From contig NZ_FNFP01000002.1 of assembly GCF_900100845.1 (NCBI RefSeq), positions 186,001 to 250,000 of the forward strand: 64,000 nt of DNA, read 5' to 3'. The notes below the pieces were generated by a model. It saw only the letters and a list, made by a program, of their open reading frames with translations, ran no database searches and was not told the DNA's origin. Below, piece after piece: positions 1-9,192 of this stretch; within the stretch, counting starts at the first letter, position 1; every line of letters begins with the position of its first letter. The stretch comes from Natronincola ferrireducens. GTDB taxonomy: Bacteria > Bacillota > Clostridia > Peptostreptococcales > Natronincolaceae. A program made the position numbers and the translations under genes.

Positions 1-32
1 AAAATATTAGGTTAAATAAAGGGGAGATGGTA

Positions 33-380
33 GTGGGTAAAAATTTAGGAGCCTATGGTGAAGGTATAGGGAAAAAATATTTATTAGAGAAGGGTTATGT
101 TATATTACATAGTAATTATAGAACGAAGCTAGGGGAATTAGATATTATTGCTCAGAAGGATAATATAATAGCTTTTGTAGAAGTGAAAACCAGACGAAAT
201 AGTAGCTTTGGTCTTCCTAGAGAAGCTGTTGATTATAGAAAACAACTAACATTAACAAAGATAGCCCAACTATATATACAGCAAAAAAAGCCAGGAAATG
301 TTGACTTTCGGTTCGATGTAATAGAAGTTCGATGGATAGATGATAAATATGAAATAAACCATATTGAAAATGCTTTTTAA
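33..380 (+). CDS. yraN: YraN family endonuclease-like protein
   Basis: This is a 115-residue member of the YraN (UPF0102) family, which has a restriction-endonuclease-like fold and no settled function. The core motif is visible as GELDIIA followed by FVEVKTRR, the acidic and EVK pattern of that fold. I chose the GTG at 33 because GGGGAG at 21-26 is then 6 bases upstream; the ATG at 27 would directly touch it. The gene lies upstream of yifB, dprA and topA, the usual Firmicutes neighbourhood for a nucleic-acid function. Family assignment is firm; the biochemical role is not known. Confidence 0.9.
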   Translation: MGKNLGAYGEGIGKKYLLEKGYVILHSNYRTKLGELDIIAQKDNIIAFVEVKTRRNSSFGLPREAVDYRKQLTLTKIAQLYIQQKKPGNVDFRFDVIEVRWIDDKYEINHIENAF

Positions 381-494
381 AGAAAAACTATGCCAACTGT
401 TTCTTGGAAAGTTATTAGAGAAATATAAAGGAAAAACTTCATTTATATAGAATATTCTACTAATAATAATCTACGGAATAGGAAGTGGGATACA

Positions 495-2030
495 ATGTTG
501 GCAAAAGTTAAGACCTCTTGTTATTATGGGCTATTGGCTACAGAGATTGAAGTAGAAGTTGATATAACCAATGGTTTACCTGTGGTCAATATAGTGGGAT
601 TACCAGATGTTGCTTTAAAGGAATCCAAAGAAAGAGTAAGATCTGCAATCAATAACAGTGGACTAGAATTTCCTTTGAAAAGAATTACTATAAATCTTTC
701 ACCCGCCGACACAAAAAAAGAAGGAACCCATTTTGATTTACCTATAGCACTAGGTATATTAGCAGCCTCTGGGCAAATACAATTAGCAAAATTAGCTCAA
801 GTAGTAGTGTTAGGAGAGTTATCCTTAGATGGTGAAGTTAATCGTGTAAACGGAGTACTACCAATGCTTTTAGAAATGTATACTCAGGGTTTTAGAAAAG
901 TAATACTGCCTTTAGCCAACATAGAAGAAGCAAAAGCTGTCAGGGATCTTGAATGTATTGGTATTCAATCACTGAAGGAATTAATTTCTTTTATTAATAA
1001 TGAGGTGGAAATAGAAACCCATACTGGAAGTGTGTTAGCAACATGGGGCAATGCTGAATTTCAAGAAGATTTTAAAGACTTAAGAGGGCAGGAAAACTTA
1101 AAAAGAGGATTAGAAATTGCAGCTGCTGGAAGTCACAACCTATTGATGATAGGTCCTCCTGGTTCAGGAAAGACCATGGCGGCACGGCGATTGCCTTCAA
1201 TCATGCCTAAATTAACTTTTGAAGAAGCTATGGAGATAACTAAGATATATAGTGTTGCTGGACTATTAGATGCCAACAAAGGTTTAATCACCCAAAGACC
1301 CTTTAGATCCCCACATCATACAGCCTCAATGGTTGCATTAACAGGTGGGGGCAGGATACCAAAGCCAGGTGAAGTTTCATTAAGTCATTATGGTGTCTTG
1401 TTTTTAGATGAGCTACTGGAATTTAATAAAAATGTATTAGAAGTATTGAGACAGCCTATAGAAGATGGACACATCACCATATCTAGGGTAAATGCTTCCT
1501 TTACTTTCCCAGCTAAATTCATGCTGATAGGTTCCATGAATCCTTGTCCCTGTGGCTACTATGGCAGTGAAAATAGAGGGCATACTTGTAATTGTACTAT
1601 CCAGCAGGTTAACCGATATGTCAGCAAAGTATCGGGACCATTATTAGATCGTATGGATATAGTTATAGAAACAGCAGCTGTTTCCTACGGAGATTTGACC
1701 AGCAATATAAAGGCAGAAGGTTCAAAGGAAATTCGCAAAAGAGTAGAAAAAGCCCGTCAGAAGCAGTTAGATAGATACGAAGGAACACAGTTTATGGTTA
1801 ATAGTCAATTAACCCCATCAGCCTTAAAAAAGTACTGTCATCTAGATAGTAATTCCCATAATTTATTAAGTAATGCTTTTTCTAAGCTCAATCTAAGTGC
1901 TAGAGCATATAATAGAATTATTAAAATTAGTAGAACCATTGCTGATTTAGATGAAAGTGATAGCATAAAAAGCCATCATGTGGCAGAAGCATTACAATAT
2001 AGAAGAGTCAATAACCTTATGGGGAGGTAA
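495..2030 (+). CDS. yifB: YifB/ComM family Mg-chelatase-like AAA+ ATPase
   Basis: A 511-residue AAA+ ATPase, full length for the family. The N-terminal third is the Lon-like ChlI domain. Walker A GPPGSGKT is at 220-227 and Walker B VLFLDE at 301-306. A four-cysteine cluster (CPC at 351-353, CNC at 365-367) and the C-terminal Mg-chelatase domain follow. The proteobacterial member ComM is a branch-migration helicase in natural transformation, and the neighbour here is dprA, so a role in recombining incoming DNA is a reasonable inference. AGGAAGTGGG lies just upstream of the ATG. Confidence 0.95.
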   Translation: MLAKVKTSCYYGLLATEIEVEVDITNGLPVVNIVGLPDVALKESKERVRSAINNSGLEFPLKRITINLSPADTKKEGTHFDLPIALGILAASGQIQLAKLAQVVVLGELSLDGEVNRVNGVLPMLLEMYTQGFRKVILPLANIEEAKAVRDLECIGIQSLKELISFINNEVEIETHTGSVLATWGNAEFQEDFKDLRGQENLKRGLEIAAAGSHNLLMIGPPGSGKTMAARRLPSIMPKLTFEEAMEITKIYSVAGLLDANKGLITQRPFRSPHHTASMVALTGGGRIPKPGEVSLSHYGVLFLDELLEFNKNVLEVLRQPIEDGHITISRVNASFTFPAKFMLIGSMNPCPCGYYGSENRGHTCNCTIQQVNRYVSKVSGPLLDRMDIVIETAAVSYGDLTSNIKAEGSKEIRKRVEKARQKQLDRYEGTQFMVNSQLTPSALKKYCHLDSNSHNLLSNAFSKLNLSARAYNRIIKISRTIADLDESDSIKSHHVAEALQYRRVNNLMGR

Positions 2031-2033
2031 ACC

Positions 2034-3125
2034 GTGATTAATAAGAGAAATATCCTGATCTGGCTTAACTATATAGGAGGCATTACCTATGAAATGATAC
2101 TAAGTTTCATAGATTATTTTGGTGAACTTGAAGAAGTATGGTATGCAAGTGACAAGCATTTACATGAAGTGATGAACAATCATCGTATAATTGCTGAAAA
2201 AATGTTGAAAACTAGAAACAAACAGTTTTTAGATAAATTAATAAATAAAACAAACACAAATACCTATCATATCGTTACTATATTGGAAGCAGACTATCCA
2301 GAAAAACTAAAAAGCATATATAATCCACCTTATGTAATATACATAAAAGGTAAAAAGAACTTTGATAAACCCCTTATTGCAATGGTGGGTGCAAGGAAAT
2401 CAACAGCCTATGGAAGGTGGGCTGCTAAAAAAATTGCAACAGAGTTGGGAGAATGGGGAGTAGGTGTAGTCAGTGGATTGGCTTTGGGAATCGATGCAGA
2501 AGGGCATAAGGGAGCCTTAGACCATGGAAGTTATACAATTGGTGTTTTAGGATGTGGTATAGATGTCTGCTATCCTCAAAGCAATCATTATTTATATAAA
2601 CAGATAGAAGAAAAGGGCTGCATAGTATCAGAATATGGTCCTGGAATAGAACCCTACAAACATCATTTTCCGGCTAGAAATCGTATCATCAGTGGTCTAT
2701 CTGATGGTGTAGTAGTGATTGAGGCCAGCGAAAAAAGTGGAACCCTTATTACAGTAGAGCATGCCCTTGAACAAGGAAGAGACGTATATGCCCTTCCAGG
2801 AAACATAAATTGCAATCAAAGCAAGGGAACAAACCGATTAATTAAAGAGGGAGCAAAAATTTTGTTGGATATTGAGGATATTCTTGAGGACCTTCGATAC
2901 AAATATCCATTAAACAATATAGAGGCACAAAAACAAATAAAGGAAAATTTAAGTGATGAAGAACTAAAAGTATTTAATATTATTAAACAACAACCGATTC
3001 CTATTGATTTGATAGCTTATAAAAGTGGAATAAGTATCTCTGAACTGAATACAATATTAACCATATTAGAATTAAAGGGTTTTATTTGCCAGTTATCAGG
3101 AAAAACATTTACATTAAACAAATAA
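2034..3125 (+). CDS. dprA: DNA processing protein DprA
   Basis: A 363-residue DprA/Smf protein, which loads RecA onto incoming single-stranded DNA during transformation. An N-terminal helical (SAM-like) region is followed by the Rossmann-like core with MVGARKSTAYG and VSGLALGIDAEGHKGAL, and a C-terminal winged-helix domain from about residue 300. The start is GTG at 2034, with GGGGAGG at 2021-2027 overlapping the end of yifB, so the two genes are probably translationally coupled. The topA promoter lies inside its 3' end. No other competence genes are in the window, so active competence cannot be inferred. Confidence 0.95.
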   Translation: MINKRNILIWLNYIGGITYEMILSFIDYFGELEEVWYASDKHLHEVMNNHRIIAEKMLKTRNKQFLDKLINKTNTNTYHIVTILEADYPEKLKSIYNPPYVIYIKGKKNFDKPLIAMVGARKSTAYGRWAAKKIATELGEWGVGVVSGLALGIDAEGHKGALDHGSYTIGVLGCGIDVCYPQSNHYLYKQIEEKGCIVSEYGPGIEPYKHHFPARNRIISGLSDGVVVIEASEKSGTLITVEHALEQGRDVYALPGNINCNQSKGTNRLIKEGAKILLDIEDILEDLRYKYPLNNIEAQKQIKENLSDEELKVFNIIKQQPIPIDLIAYKSGISISELNTILTILELKGFICQLSGKTFTLNK

Positions 3126-3137
3126 ATCTGTTATAAT
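3108..3137 (+). promoter_or_regulatory. Predicted sigma-A promoter of topA (extended -10)
   Basis: TTTACA at 3108-3113, an 18-base spacer, and a perfect TATAAT at 3132-3137 preceded by TG at 3129-3130 (extended -10). It overlaps the stop end of dprA and lies about 55 bases before the topA start, so topA can be transcribed separately from dprA. Confidence 0.7.
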
Positions 3138-3195
3138 AGATTGGATTAATTTCACATAATAATTCAAAAACAATGATGTACTGGAGGTGAGGTGA

Positions 3196-5271
3196 TTGAC
3201 AAAATCCCTTGTGATTGTAGAATCACCTGCTAAAGCAAAGACAATAAAAAAATTTTTAGGAAAAAATTATACGGTAAAGGCTTCCGTTGGTCATATTATA
3301 GATTTGCCTAAAAGTAAGCTAGGTATTGATATTGATGATGATTTTAAGCCGCAATATATTACCATAAGAGGGAAAGGACCTATACTAAAGGAGATTAAGG
3401 CAGAAGCCAAAAAAGCAAAACACATCTATTTAGCAACTGACCCAGATCGAGAAGGAGAAGCTATTTCGTGGCATTTATCCAATGCATTAAACATTAAACC
3501 AGATGTAGCCTGTAGAATTGAGTTTAATGAAATTACTAAAAATGCCATAAAAAGCGCTATCAAAAAACCAAGGACAATAAACAAAAGTGTAGTAGATGCA
3601 CAGCAGGCTAGAAGAGTATTAGATCGATTGGTTGGGTATAAAATTAGTCCTCTTCTATGGAGAAAAATGAGAAAAGGGTTAAGTGCCGGTAGAGTTCAAT
3701 CGGTTGCTACAAAAATTATCATCGAACGGGAAGAAGAAATCAACCGCTTTGTTCCTGAAGAATATTGGAGTCTCATTTTAAAAGTAGAGAACAGCAAAAA
3801 AGAAAAATTGCAATTGAAGTTTTACAGTGATGATTTAGGGAATAAAGATATTAAGAACGAAAAAGAAGTTAACAGTATCATTGAGAAAATAACTAATAAA
3901 AAACTAATTGTTACTGATGTAAAGCAAGGAACAAAAAAAAGAAATCCTTATTTTCCCTTTACTACTAGTACCCTTCAACAAGAAGCATCTAACAAATTAG
4001 GTTTTTCAACGAAGAAGACGATGGCTGTTGCTCAACAATTATATGAAGGAATCGATCTTGAAAAGGAAGGAACAGTAGGTTTAATTACCTATATCCGTAC
4101 AGATTCCACTAGATTATCAGAAGAAGCTACAAAAAGTGCAAAAAATTATGTTTTAGACAATTTAGGCGAGAAATACATAAGTGAAGGTATTAAATCTACA
4201 CCTAAGAAAAAACAGGATATTCAAGACGCTCACGAAGCTATACGTCCTACAGATATTTCTAGGAAACCTGATGCCATAAAAGGATCTTTATCCCGGGATC
4301 AGTTTAAGCTATATAAACTAATCTGGGAAAGGTTTGTTGCTAGTCAAATGACTGCCGCCATATATGATACACTAACAATAGAATTAAAAGTAGAAGACAT
4401 AATCTTTAGAGCTTCGGGATCTAGATTAAACTTTGACGGATTTTTGAAAATATATTCCTTTGCTACAGCATCAGAGGAAATAAACCTACCTCTTGTAAAA
4501 GTAGGAGAAGAAATGGATATAAGAGACATCTTACCAAATCAACATTTTACCCAACCACCAGCCAGATATACTGAAGCATCTCTAGTAAAAACCATGGAGG
4601 AGTTAGGAATAGGCAGGCCCAGTACCTATTCCCCCACAATAAGTACAATTCTTTCAAGAGGTTATGTTGAGAAGGAAGGAAAACATTTAAAAGCAACGGA
4701 ATTAGGGGTTCTTGTAACCGAGATACTTAATGAATATTTTACTGACATTATTGATATAAATTTCACTGCAGATTTTGAAAAGAGTTTAGATGATATTGCA
4801 GAAGGAAAAGAAGATTGGCATCAATTAATAAAAAATTTCTATGATATTTTTGAGAAAATGCTAAATAAAGCAGAAGAGGATATTGAAGAGATAGATATGG
4901 TAGAAGAAAGTGATGAGGACTGTGATGTATGTGGTGCTAAAATGCTTATTAAATACGGTCGATATGGTAAATTTTTAGCTTGTTCCAATTATCCAGAATG
5001 CACTTCCACAAAACCAATTATTCACAAAATCGGTGTAAAGTGTCCTAAATGTCAAGAAGGAGAAATAGTGGAGAGGAAATCAAAAAAAGGTAGAATATTT
5101 TATGGCTGCAGTGAGTTTCCACGATGTAAATTTGTCTCATGGAGTAAGCCTATAAATGAAAAGTGCCCACAGTGTAATGATTTACTAGCCCAGAAAATTA
5201 ATAAAAAGAGCGAGAAGGTTGTTTGTACTAATAAAGAATGTAAGTATGAAAGGGAAATAAAAGCTGATTAG
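3196..5271 (+). CDS. topA: DNA topoisomerase I (type IA)
   Basis: A 691-residue type IA topoisomerase that relaxes negative supercoils. The TOPRIM domain carries Glu9 in VIVESPAKAKT and DPDRE at 82-86. The catalytic tyrosine is Tyr299 in ITYIRTDST. The C terminus has three zinc-ribbon repeats, the first two ending in CSNYPEC and CSEFPRC and the last in CTNKEC. The start is TTG at 3196, preceded by GGAGGTGA at 3183-3190. In Bacillus trmFO and xerC follow topA; here hslV follows directly after 78 bases. Confidence 0.98.
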   Translation: MTKSLVIVESPAKAKTIKKFLGKNYTVKASVGHIIDLPKSKLGIDIDDDFKPQYITIRGKGPILKEIKAEAKKAKHIYLATDPDREGEAISWHLSNALNIKPDVACRIEFNEITKNAIKSAIKKPRTINKSVVDAQQARRVLDRLVGYKISPLLWRKMRKGLSAGRVQSVATKIIIEREEEINRFVPEEYWSLILKVENSKKEKLQLKFYSDDLGNKDIKNEKEVNSIIEKITNKKLIVTDVKQGTKKRNPYFPFTTSTLQQEASNKLGFSTKKTMAVAQQLYEGIDLEKEGTVGLITYIRTDSTRLSEEATKSAKNYVLDNLGEKYISEGIKSTPKKKQDIQDAHEAIRPTDISRKPDAIKGSLSRDQFKLYKLIWERFVASQMTAAIYDTLTIELKVEDIIFRASGSRLNFDGFLKIYSFATASEEINLPLVKVGEEMDIRDILPNQHFTQPPARYTEASLVKTMEELGIGRPSTYSPTISTILSRGYVEKEGKHLKATELGVLVTEILNEYFTDIIDINFTADFEKSLDDIAEGKEDWHQLIKNFYDIFEKMLNKAEEDIEEIDMVEESDEDCDVCGAKMLIKYGRYGKFLACSNYPECTSTKPIIHKIGVKCPKCQEGEIVERKSKKGRIFYGCSEFPRCKFVSWSKPINEKCPQCNDLLAQKINKKSEKVVCTNKECKYEREIKAD

Positions 5272-5349
5272 TTCTATAGAGAAATATCCATAAAGATTTG
5301 TCAATTTATTAAGTAGAGGCAATAGGAAGAGAGATGGGGGTGAAGCAAT

Positions 5350-5883
5350 ATGTTAAAGGGCACGACAATTGTAGCTGTTAGAAGGGGTGTTCAGGACTGT
5401 GCTATAGCTGGAGATGGGCAAGTCACCTTAGGAGAAAGAACAGTGATTAAACAGCGGGCTAAAAAAGTAAGACGTATTTATAAAGATCAAGTTTTGATCG
5501 GCTTTGCTGGCTCTGTAGCAGATGCTTTTACTCTGGCAGAAAAATTTGAAAATTATTTAGAAAAACATGATGGCAATCTCAAAAGAGCAGCCGTTGAACT
5601 GGCCCAAAGCTGGAGGCGGGATAAAATATTGACAAAGCTAGAGGCGATGCTAATTGCATTGGATAGAAATACTATGCTAGTCATAAGTGGTTCAGGTGAA
5701 GTAATAGAGCCCGATGACGATGTGATTGCTATAGGCTCTGGTGGTTCATATGCTTTAGCAGCTGCAATTGCTTTAAAGGAAAACACTGAATTATCGAGTG
5801 GAGAGATTGTAAAGAAATCTTTAGAAATTGCTGCCAATATATGTGTTTTTACTAACGATCAGATCATAGTGGAAACCTTATAG
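5350..5883 (+). CDS. hslV: ATP-dependent protease HslV (ClpQ) peptidase subunit
   Basis: A 177-residue proteasome-beta-like peptidase that stacks with the HslU unfoldase. The mature N-terminal nucleophile is expected to be Thr5 in [13 protein letters not shown], exposed after removal of a four-residue propeptide; GDGQVTLGE is the conserved next motif. Bacillus CodW/ClpQ instead uses an N-terminal serine, so this is the classical Thr form. GGGGGTGA at 5336-5343 precedes the ATG. It heads the hslV-hslU-codY operon. Confidence 0.97.
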   Translation: MLKGTTIVAVRRGVQDCAIAGDGQVTLGERTVIKQRAKKVRRIYKDQVLIGFAGSVADAFTLAEKFENYLEKHDGNLKRAAVELAQSWRRDKILTKLEAMLIALDRNTMLVISGSGEVIEPDDDVIAIGSGGSYALAAAIALKENTELSSGEIVKKSLEIAANICVFTNDQIIVETL

Positions 5884-5904
5884 TAGTAAAGGAGGTGGGA
5901 ACAT

Positions 5905-7296
5905 ATGAAGGATTTTACCCCCCGACAAATTGTAGAAGAGTTAGATAAGTATATTATTGGACAACAGGAGGCTAAAAAGGCTGTAGCTATTGCTTTAAGA
6001 AATAGGATAAGAAGAAGCAAATTAGCCTTAGAGCTTCAAGAAGAGATAAAACCCAAGAACATTTTAATGATAGGTCCTACAGGGGTAGGAAAAACAGAAA
6101 TAGCTAGACGGTTAGCTAGACTAATTGATGCCCCTTTTATTAAAATTGAGGCTACTAAATTTACTGAAGTAGGATACGTAGGAAGAGATGTAGAATCCAT
6201 GATAAGGGATTTAGTAGAGGCTTCTATTAGGATGATAAAGAACAAATATATAGAAAAAAATTACGAAAAAGCAAAGTCCTTAGCTAACCAGCGTTTGGTA
6301 GATTTACTGGATACTAATCCTAAAAAGGAAAATTCCTTCAAAAACCCATTGGATATGTTTTTTAAGGGCAACCAGTTTGTAGAAACAGACGAAGGGGTTC
6401 ATGAAGATGAAGCTGATAGAAAACTTAAAAAACAACAAATCCAGAAACAATTAAAGGAAGGATTATTGGAAAATCAACTTGTAGAGATTGAAGTAGAAGA
6501 TCGCATACCTAATACTTTTGGAGCTTTTGGCATAGGTAGTGAAGAGTTGAATATAAACTTTCAAGATATGCTGGGAGGGCTTATACCTAAAAAAACTAAA
6601 AGCAGGAAAGTTTCAGTAGGTGAAGCAAGAAGGATATTAACAGAGGAAGAAGCTCAAAAGCTAGTGGATATGGATGAAGTTATAATGACAGCTGTTTATA
6701 ATGTAGAACAACAAGGAATTATTTTCATTGATGAAATTGATAAAATAGCAGGGAGTCATGGTACTATGGGACCAGATGTATCTCGAGAAGGTGTACAACG
6801 AGACATTCTTCCTATAATTGAAGGTTCAACCGTTATGACAAAGTATGGACCTATAAAAACTGATCATATATTATTCATAGCTGCTGGAGCTTTTCATATT
6901 GCTAAAGTTTCAGACCTAATACCAGAGCTCCAAGGAAGATTCCCTATTAGAGTTAACCTAAACAATTTAACTGTAGAGGACTTTCAGAAAATATTAATTC
7001 AACCACGAAATGCTTTATTAACCCAGTATAAGTTATTATTAGAAACAGAAGGTATAAAAATCCAATTTTTAGAGGATGCTATTAATGAGATTGCAACAAT
7101 TTCTTATGGAGCAAATGTACAAGGAGATAATATTGGTGCTAGAAGGCTATACACTATTACTGAAAAATTATTAGAGGATATTTCTTTTGAAGCACCAGAG
7201 TTAAATACTGTAGAAATAACGATAGACAAACAATATGTAAGAAACAAACTTAAAAATACAATAAATACCTTTAAAGAAGATAATTATATTATTTAA
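5905..7296 (+). CDS. hslU: HslU (ClpY) ATPase, unfoldase of HslUV
   Basis: A 463-residue AAA+ unfoldase. Walker A GPTGVGKT is at 57-64 and Walker [10 protein letters not shown] is near 272-280; between them is the charged, variable I-domain (about 110-240) that contacts substrate. The pore-loop region [10 protein letters not shown] is present. AAAGGAGGTGGG lies just before the ATG, 21 bases after hslV. The length and all motifs are normal, so an active HslUV complex is expected. Confidence 0.98.
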   Translation: MKDFTPRQIVEELDKYIIGQQEAKKAVAIALRNRIRRSKLALELQEEIKPKNILMIGPTGVGKTEIARRLARLIDAPFIKIEATKFTEVGYVGRDVESMIRDLVEASIRMIKNKYIEKNYEKAKSLANQRLVDLLDTNPKKENSFKNPLDMFFKGNQFVETDEGVHEDEADRKLKKQQIQKQLKEGLLENQLVEIEVEDRIPNTFGAFGIGSEELNINFQDMLGGLIPKKTKSRKVSVGEARRILTEEEAQKLVDMDEVIMTAVYNVEQQGIIFIDEIDKIAGSHGTMGPDVSREGVQRDILPIIEGSTVMTKYGPIKTDHILFIAAGAFHIAKVSDLIPELQGRFPIRVNLNNLTVEDFQKILIQPRNALLTQYKLLLETEGIKIQFLEDAINEIATISYGANVQGDNIGARRLYTITEKLLEDISFEAPELNTVEITIDKQYVRNKLKNTINTFKEDNYII

Positions 7297-7316
7297 TGAA
7301 CAAAGGAGGAAACAAA

Positions 7317-8096
7317 ATGTCAAGCAACTTGTTAGAAAAAACAAGAAGAATTAACAAAATATTACAACAATCTGGGGATCATTCTGTGTCGTTCAACGAA
7401 CTTTCTAGAATCCTAAGTGAGATATTAGAAGCTAATGTATATGTAGCCAGTTCAAAAGGTAAGGTGTTAGGGGTAAGTTTAACAGATGCTTCAGATTGTC
7501 CCATCATAGTAGATGAAAAAACAGGAACTAAAAGATTTCCAGAGGAATACAATGACCAATTATTACAAATCCTCGAAACAAAATCCAATATTACCGAAGA
7601 TGACCTATTAAAAATATTCAAGTATGACGTGGACAGCTATAATAAACTAGTAACTATCGTTCCTATTAATGCCAGTGGTAAGAGATTAGGAACTTTAGTA
7701 TTGGCGAGATATGAAAAAGAATTTTCAGATGAAGACTTAGTAATGGTGGAATACAGCGCCACTGTTGTAGGACTTGAAATACTTAGGGCAAAAACCGATG
7801 AAATTGAAGAAGAAGCTAGAAAGAAAGCTGTTGTTCAAATGGCAATTGATACTTTATCCTACTCTGAATTAGAGGCTGTAGAACATATTTTTAACGAATT
7901 AGATGGTAATGAAGGACTATTAGTAGCCAGTAAAATTGCAGATAGAGTTGGTATAACTAGATCAGTTATTGTCAATGCATTAAGAAAATTTGAAAGTGCA
8001 GGGGTAATTGAATCAAGATCCCTAGGAATGAAGGGAACTCACATTAGAATACTAAATAATAGATTGTTAGAGGAACTAAGGAAACTAAAGCGATAA
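7317..8096 (+). CDS. codY: GTP/branched-chain amino acid sensing regulator CodY
   Basis: A 259-residue CodY, the global nutritional repressor of Firmicutes that binds DNA when isoleucine/valine/leucine and GTP are plentiful. The N-terminal GAF domain covers roughly residues 1-155, and the C-terminal winged helix-turn-helix includes [21 protein letters not shown] chose ATG 7317 because AAAGGAGG at 7302-7309 fits it; the open frame extends 7 codons upstream. It is the last gene of the hslVU-codY operon and directly precedes the fla/che operon, which CodY is known to repress in B. subtilis. Confidence 0.97.
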   Translation: MSSNLLEKTRRINKILQQSGDHSVSFNELSRILSEILEANVYVASSKGKVLGVSLTDASDCPIIVDEKTGTKRFPEEYNDQLLQILETKSNITEDDLLKIFKYDVDSYNKLVTIVPINASGKRLGTLVLARYEKEFSDEDLVMVEYSATVVGLEILRAKTDEIEEEARKKAVVQMAIDTLSYSELEAVEHIFNELDGNEGLLVASKIADRVGITRSVIVNALRKFESAGVIESRSLGMKGTHIRILNNRLLEELRKLKR

Positions 8097-8122
8097 CTTT
8101 ATAGAACTTAATATAATATAAA

Positions 8123-8150
8123 AGAAGTCACACTAAGTGGCTTCTTTTTT
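8123..8150 (+). terminator. Intrinsic terminator after codY
   Basis: Stem 8123-8131 (AGAAGTCAC) pairs with 8137-8145 (GTGGCTTCT) with one G-U wobble and a 5-base loop, followed by five more T. It closes the hslV-hslU-codY operon and separates it from fla/che. Confidence 0.85.
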
Positions 8151-8482
8151 GTGTTTAGCATTTAAAGTTTTGTGTATTGTGCAAAGAGAATTCCCCTCGG
8201 CGTATTTAGGGATGCTTAGATTCTGAAGCAATTGTTAAAGGTAAGTTTTTTTAATCGGCACTATAAGACTTTAGACATAATAAATTAGGTCACAAAGCTT
8301 AGTGGAATCTTTTTCTAAATTAGTAAGAAAGTCCTAACTTAACTTAACTATTTCCACTGTTGATAAAAAAATAGCTTGCTAATTAAATTTTAGAATGGGG
8401 AGGGGTAAAATTCAGATAGATAAAATACAGTTATTGCAACAGATTAAAAATCAACAATAAAATAAATCCTATAAAGACTAGG

Positions 8483-8502
8483 AAAAAATATGGATATTTT
8501 TT
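8483..8502. repeat. Perfect 20-bp palindrome flanked by 10-bp direct repeats
   Basis: AAAAAATAT at 8483-8491 and ATATTTTTT at 8494-8502 are perfect inverted copies around a central GG. AAATCCTATA occurs on both sides, at 8464-8473 and 8515-8524. The two-base loop argues for a DNA operator rather than an RNA hairpin. Confidence 0.6.
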
Positions 8503-8590
8503 ACATTTCCATAAAAATCCTATAGAAGAAATTTAACAAAAAAAAGGTAAAAATTTAAAGGATTTAAATATCTTTTATCGAAATATAATC

Positions 8591-8630
8591 AGATGCAATG
8601 TAGTAAAATGAGATAAAATGTAGTAATATG
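8591..8630. repeat. Imperfect 20-bp tandem duplication upstream of flgB
   Basis: Units 8591-8610 and 8611-8630 agree at 17 of 20 positions and share AATGTAGTAA. The 20-bp period is close to two helical turns, as expected for side-by-side sites of a DNA-binding protein. Confidence 0.65.
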
Positions 8631-8781
8631 TAAATTATAGAAAAAAATAAAGCATTGAAAAAAATAAAACTAAGCATATGTTAATCTATTAGCAAATCTA
8701 AAAAGCAGTAAAGGTTTCATGATAACATAGCCTGTAAATACAACTAGAAAATTTACAGTCAATTTATAGGGAGGATAGTAT

Positions 8782-9189
8782 ATGATGAGTATGTTTCAAA
8801 ATATTGATATTATGACAAAGTCTTTAAATGCTTCGTGGAAGAGAAATGAGGTAATAGCCAATAATATAGCTAATGTAAATACACCTAATTATAAAAAAAG
8901 TCATGTGGTTTTTGAGGAACTGCTAAAGGATTATTTGAATGGAAGTTCTATTTCAGGTAGAAAAACCCATGAAAGCCATATTGATATTGGGATTACTGAT
9001 ATGAAAAATCTAAGACACAAAACAATAACTCCTGGGAATTACCAGACCCGGAGGGATGGGAATAATGTTGATATTGATGTAGAAATGGCGGCCTTAGCTA
9101 AAAACAACATTACTTTCAACACATTATCTACACAATTAAACAATGATTTAAGAAGATTAAAGCTAGCTATCAATGAAGGAAGGAGATAG
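8782..9189 (+). CDS. flgB: Flagellar basal-body rod protein FlgB
   Basis: A 135-residue proximal rod subunit, normal length. The N-terminal rod signature NNIANVNTPNYKK and the C-terminal heptad-like helix shared by axial proteins are present. It is the first gene of the fla/che operon, with GGGAGG at 8769-8774 seven bases from the ATG. FlgB is exported by the flagellar type III system and forms the rod with FlgC and FliE, whose genes follow immediately. Confidence 0.97.
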   Translation: MMSMFQNIDIMTKSLNASWKRNEVIANNIANVNTPNYKKSHVVFEELLKDYLNGSSISGRKTHESHIDIGITDMKNLRHKTITPGNYQTRRDGNNVDIDVEMAALAKNNITFNTLSTQLNNDLRRLKLAINEGRR

Positions 9190-9192
9190 AGC

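Larger units (their letters stand above)
8151..8781 (+). promoter_or_regulatory. Gene-free regulatory region upstream of the fla/che operon
   Basis: No open frame of note lies in these 630 bases, which are very AT-rich. The region must hold the promoter of the 33-kb motility operon. Candidates are TTGCAA 8434-8439 with TAAAAT 8458-8463 (18-base spacer) and TTGAAA 8655-8660 with weak -10 matches; none is decisive. It contains a perfect palindrome (8483-8502), 10-bp direct repeats (8464-8473 and 8515-8524) and a 20-bp tandem duplication (8591-8630). The stretch 8738-8752 matches the CodY consensus at only about 9 of 15 positions. No known riboswitch motif was recognised. Confidence 0.5.

Noticed and set aside
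448-459. 12-bp palindrome TAGAATATTCTA between yraN and yifB
   Set aside because: It matches no operator I know, including LexA-type boxes, and such short AT palindromes are expected by chance.
8151-8781. Possible c-di-GMP riboswitch ahead of fla/che
   Set aside because: I looked for the conserved GEMM elements and did not find them.
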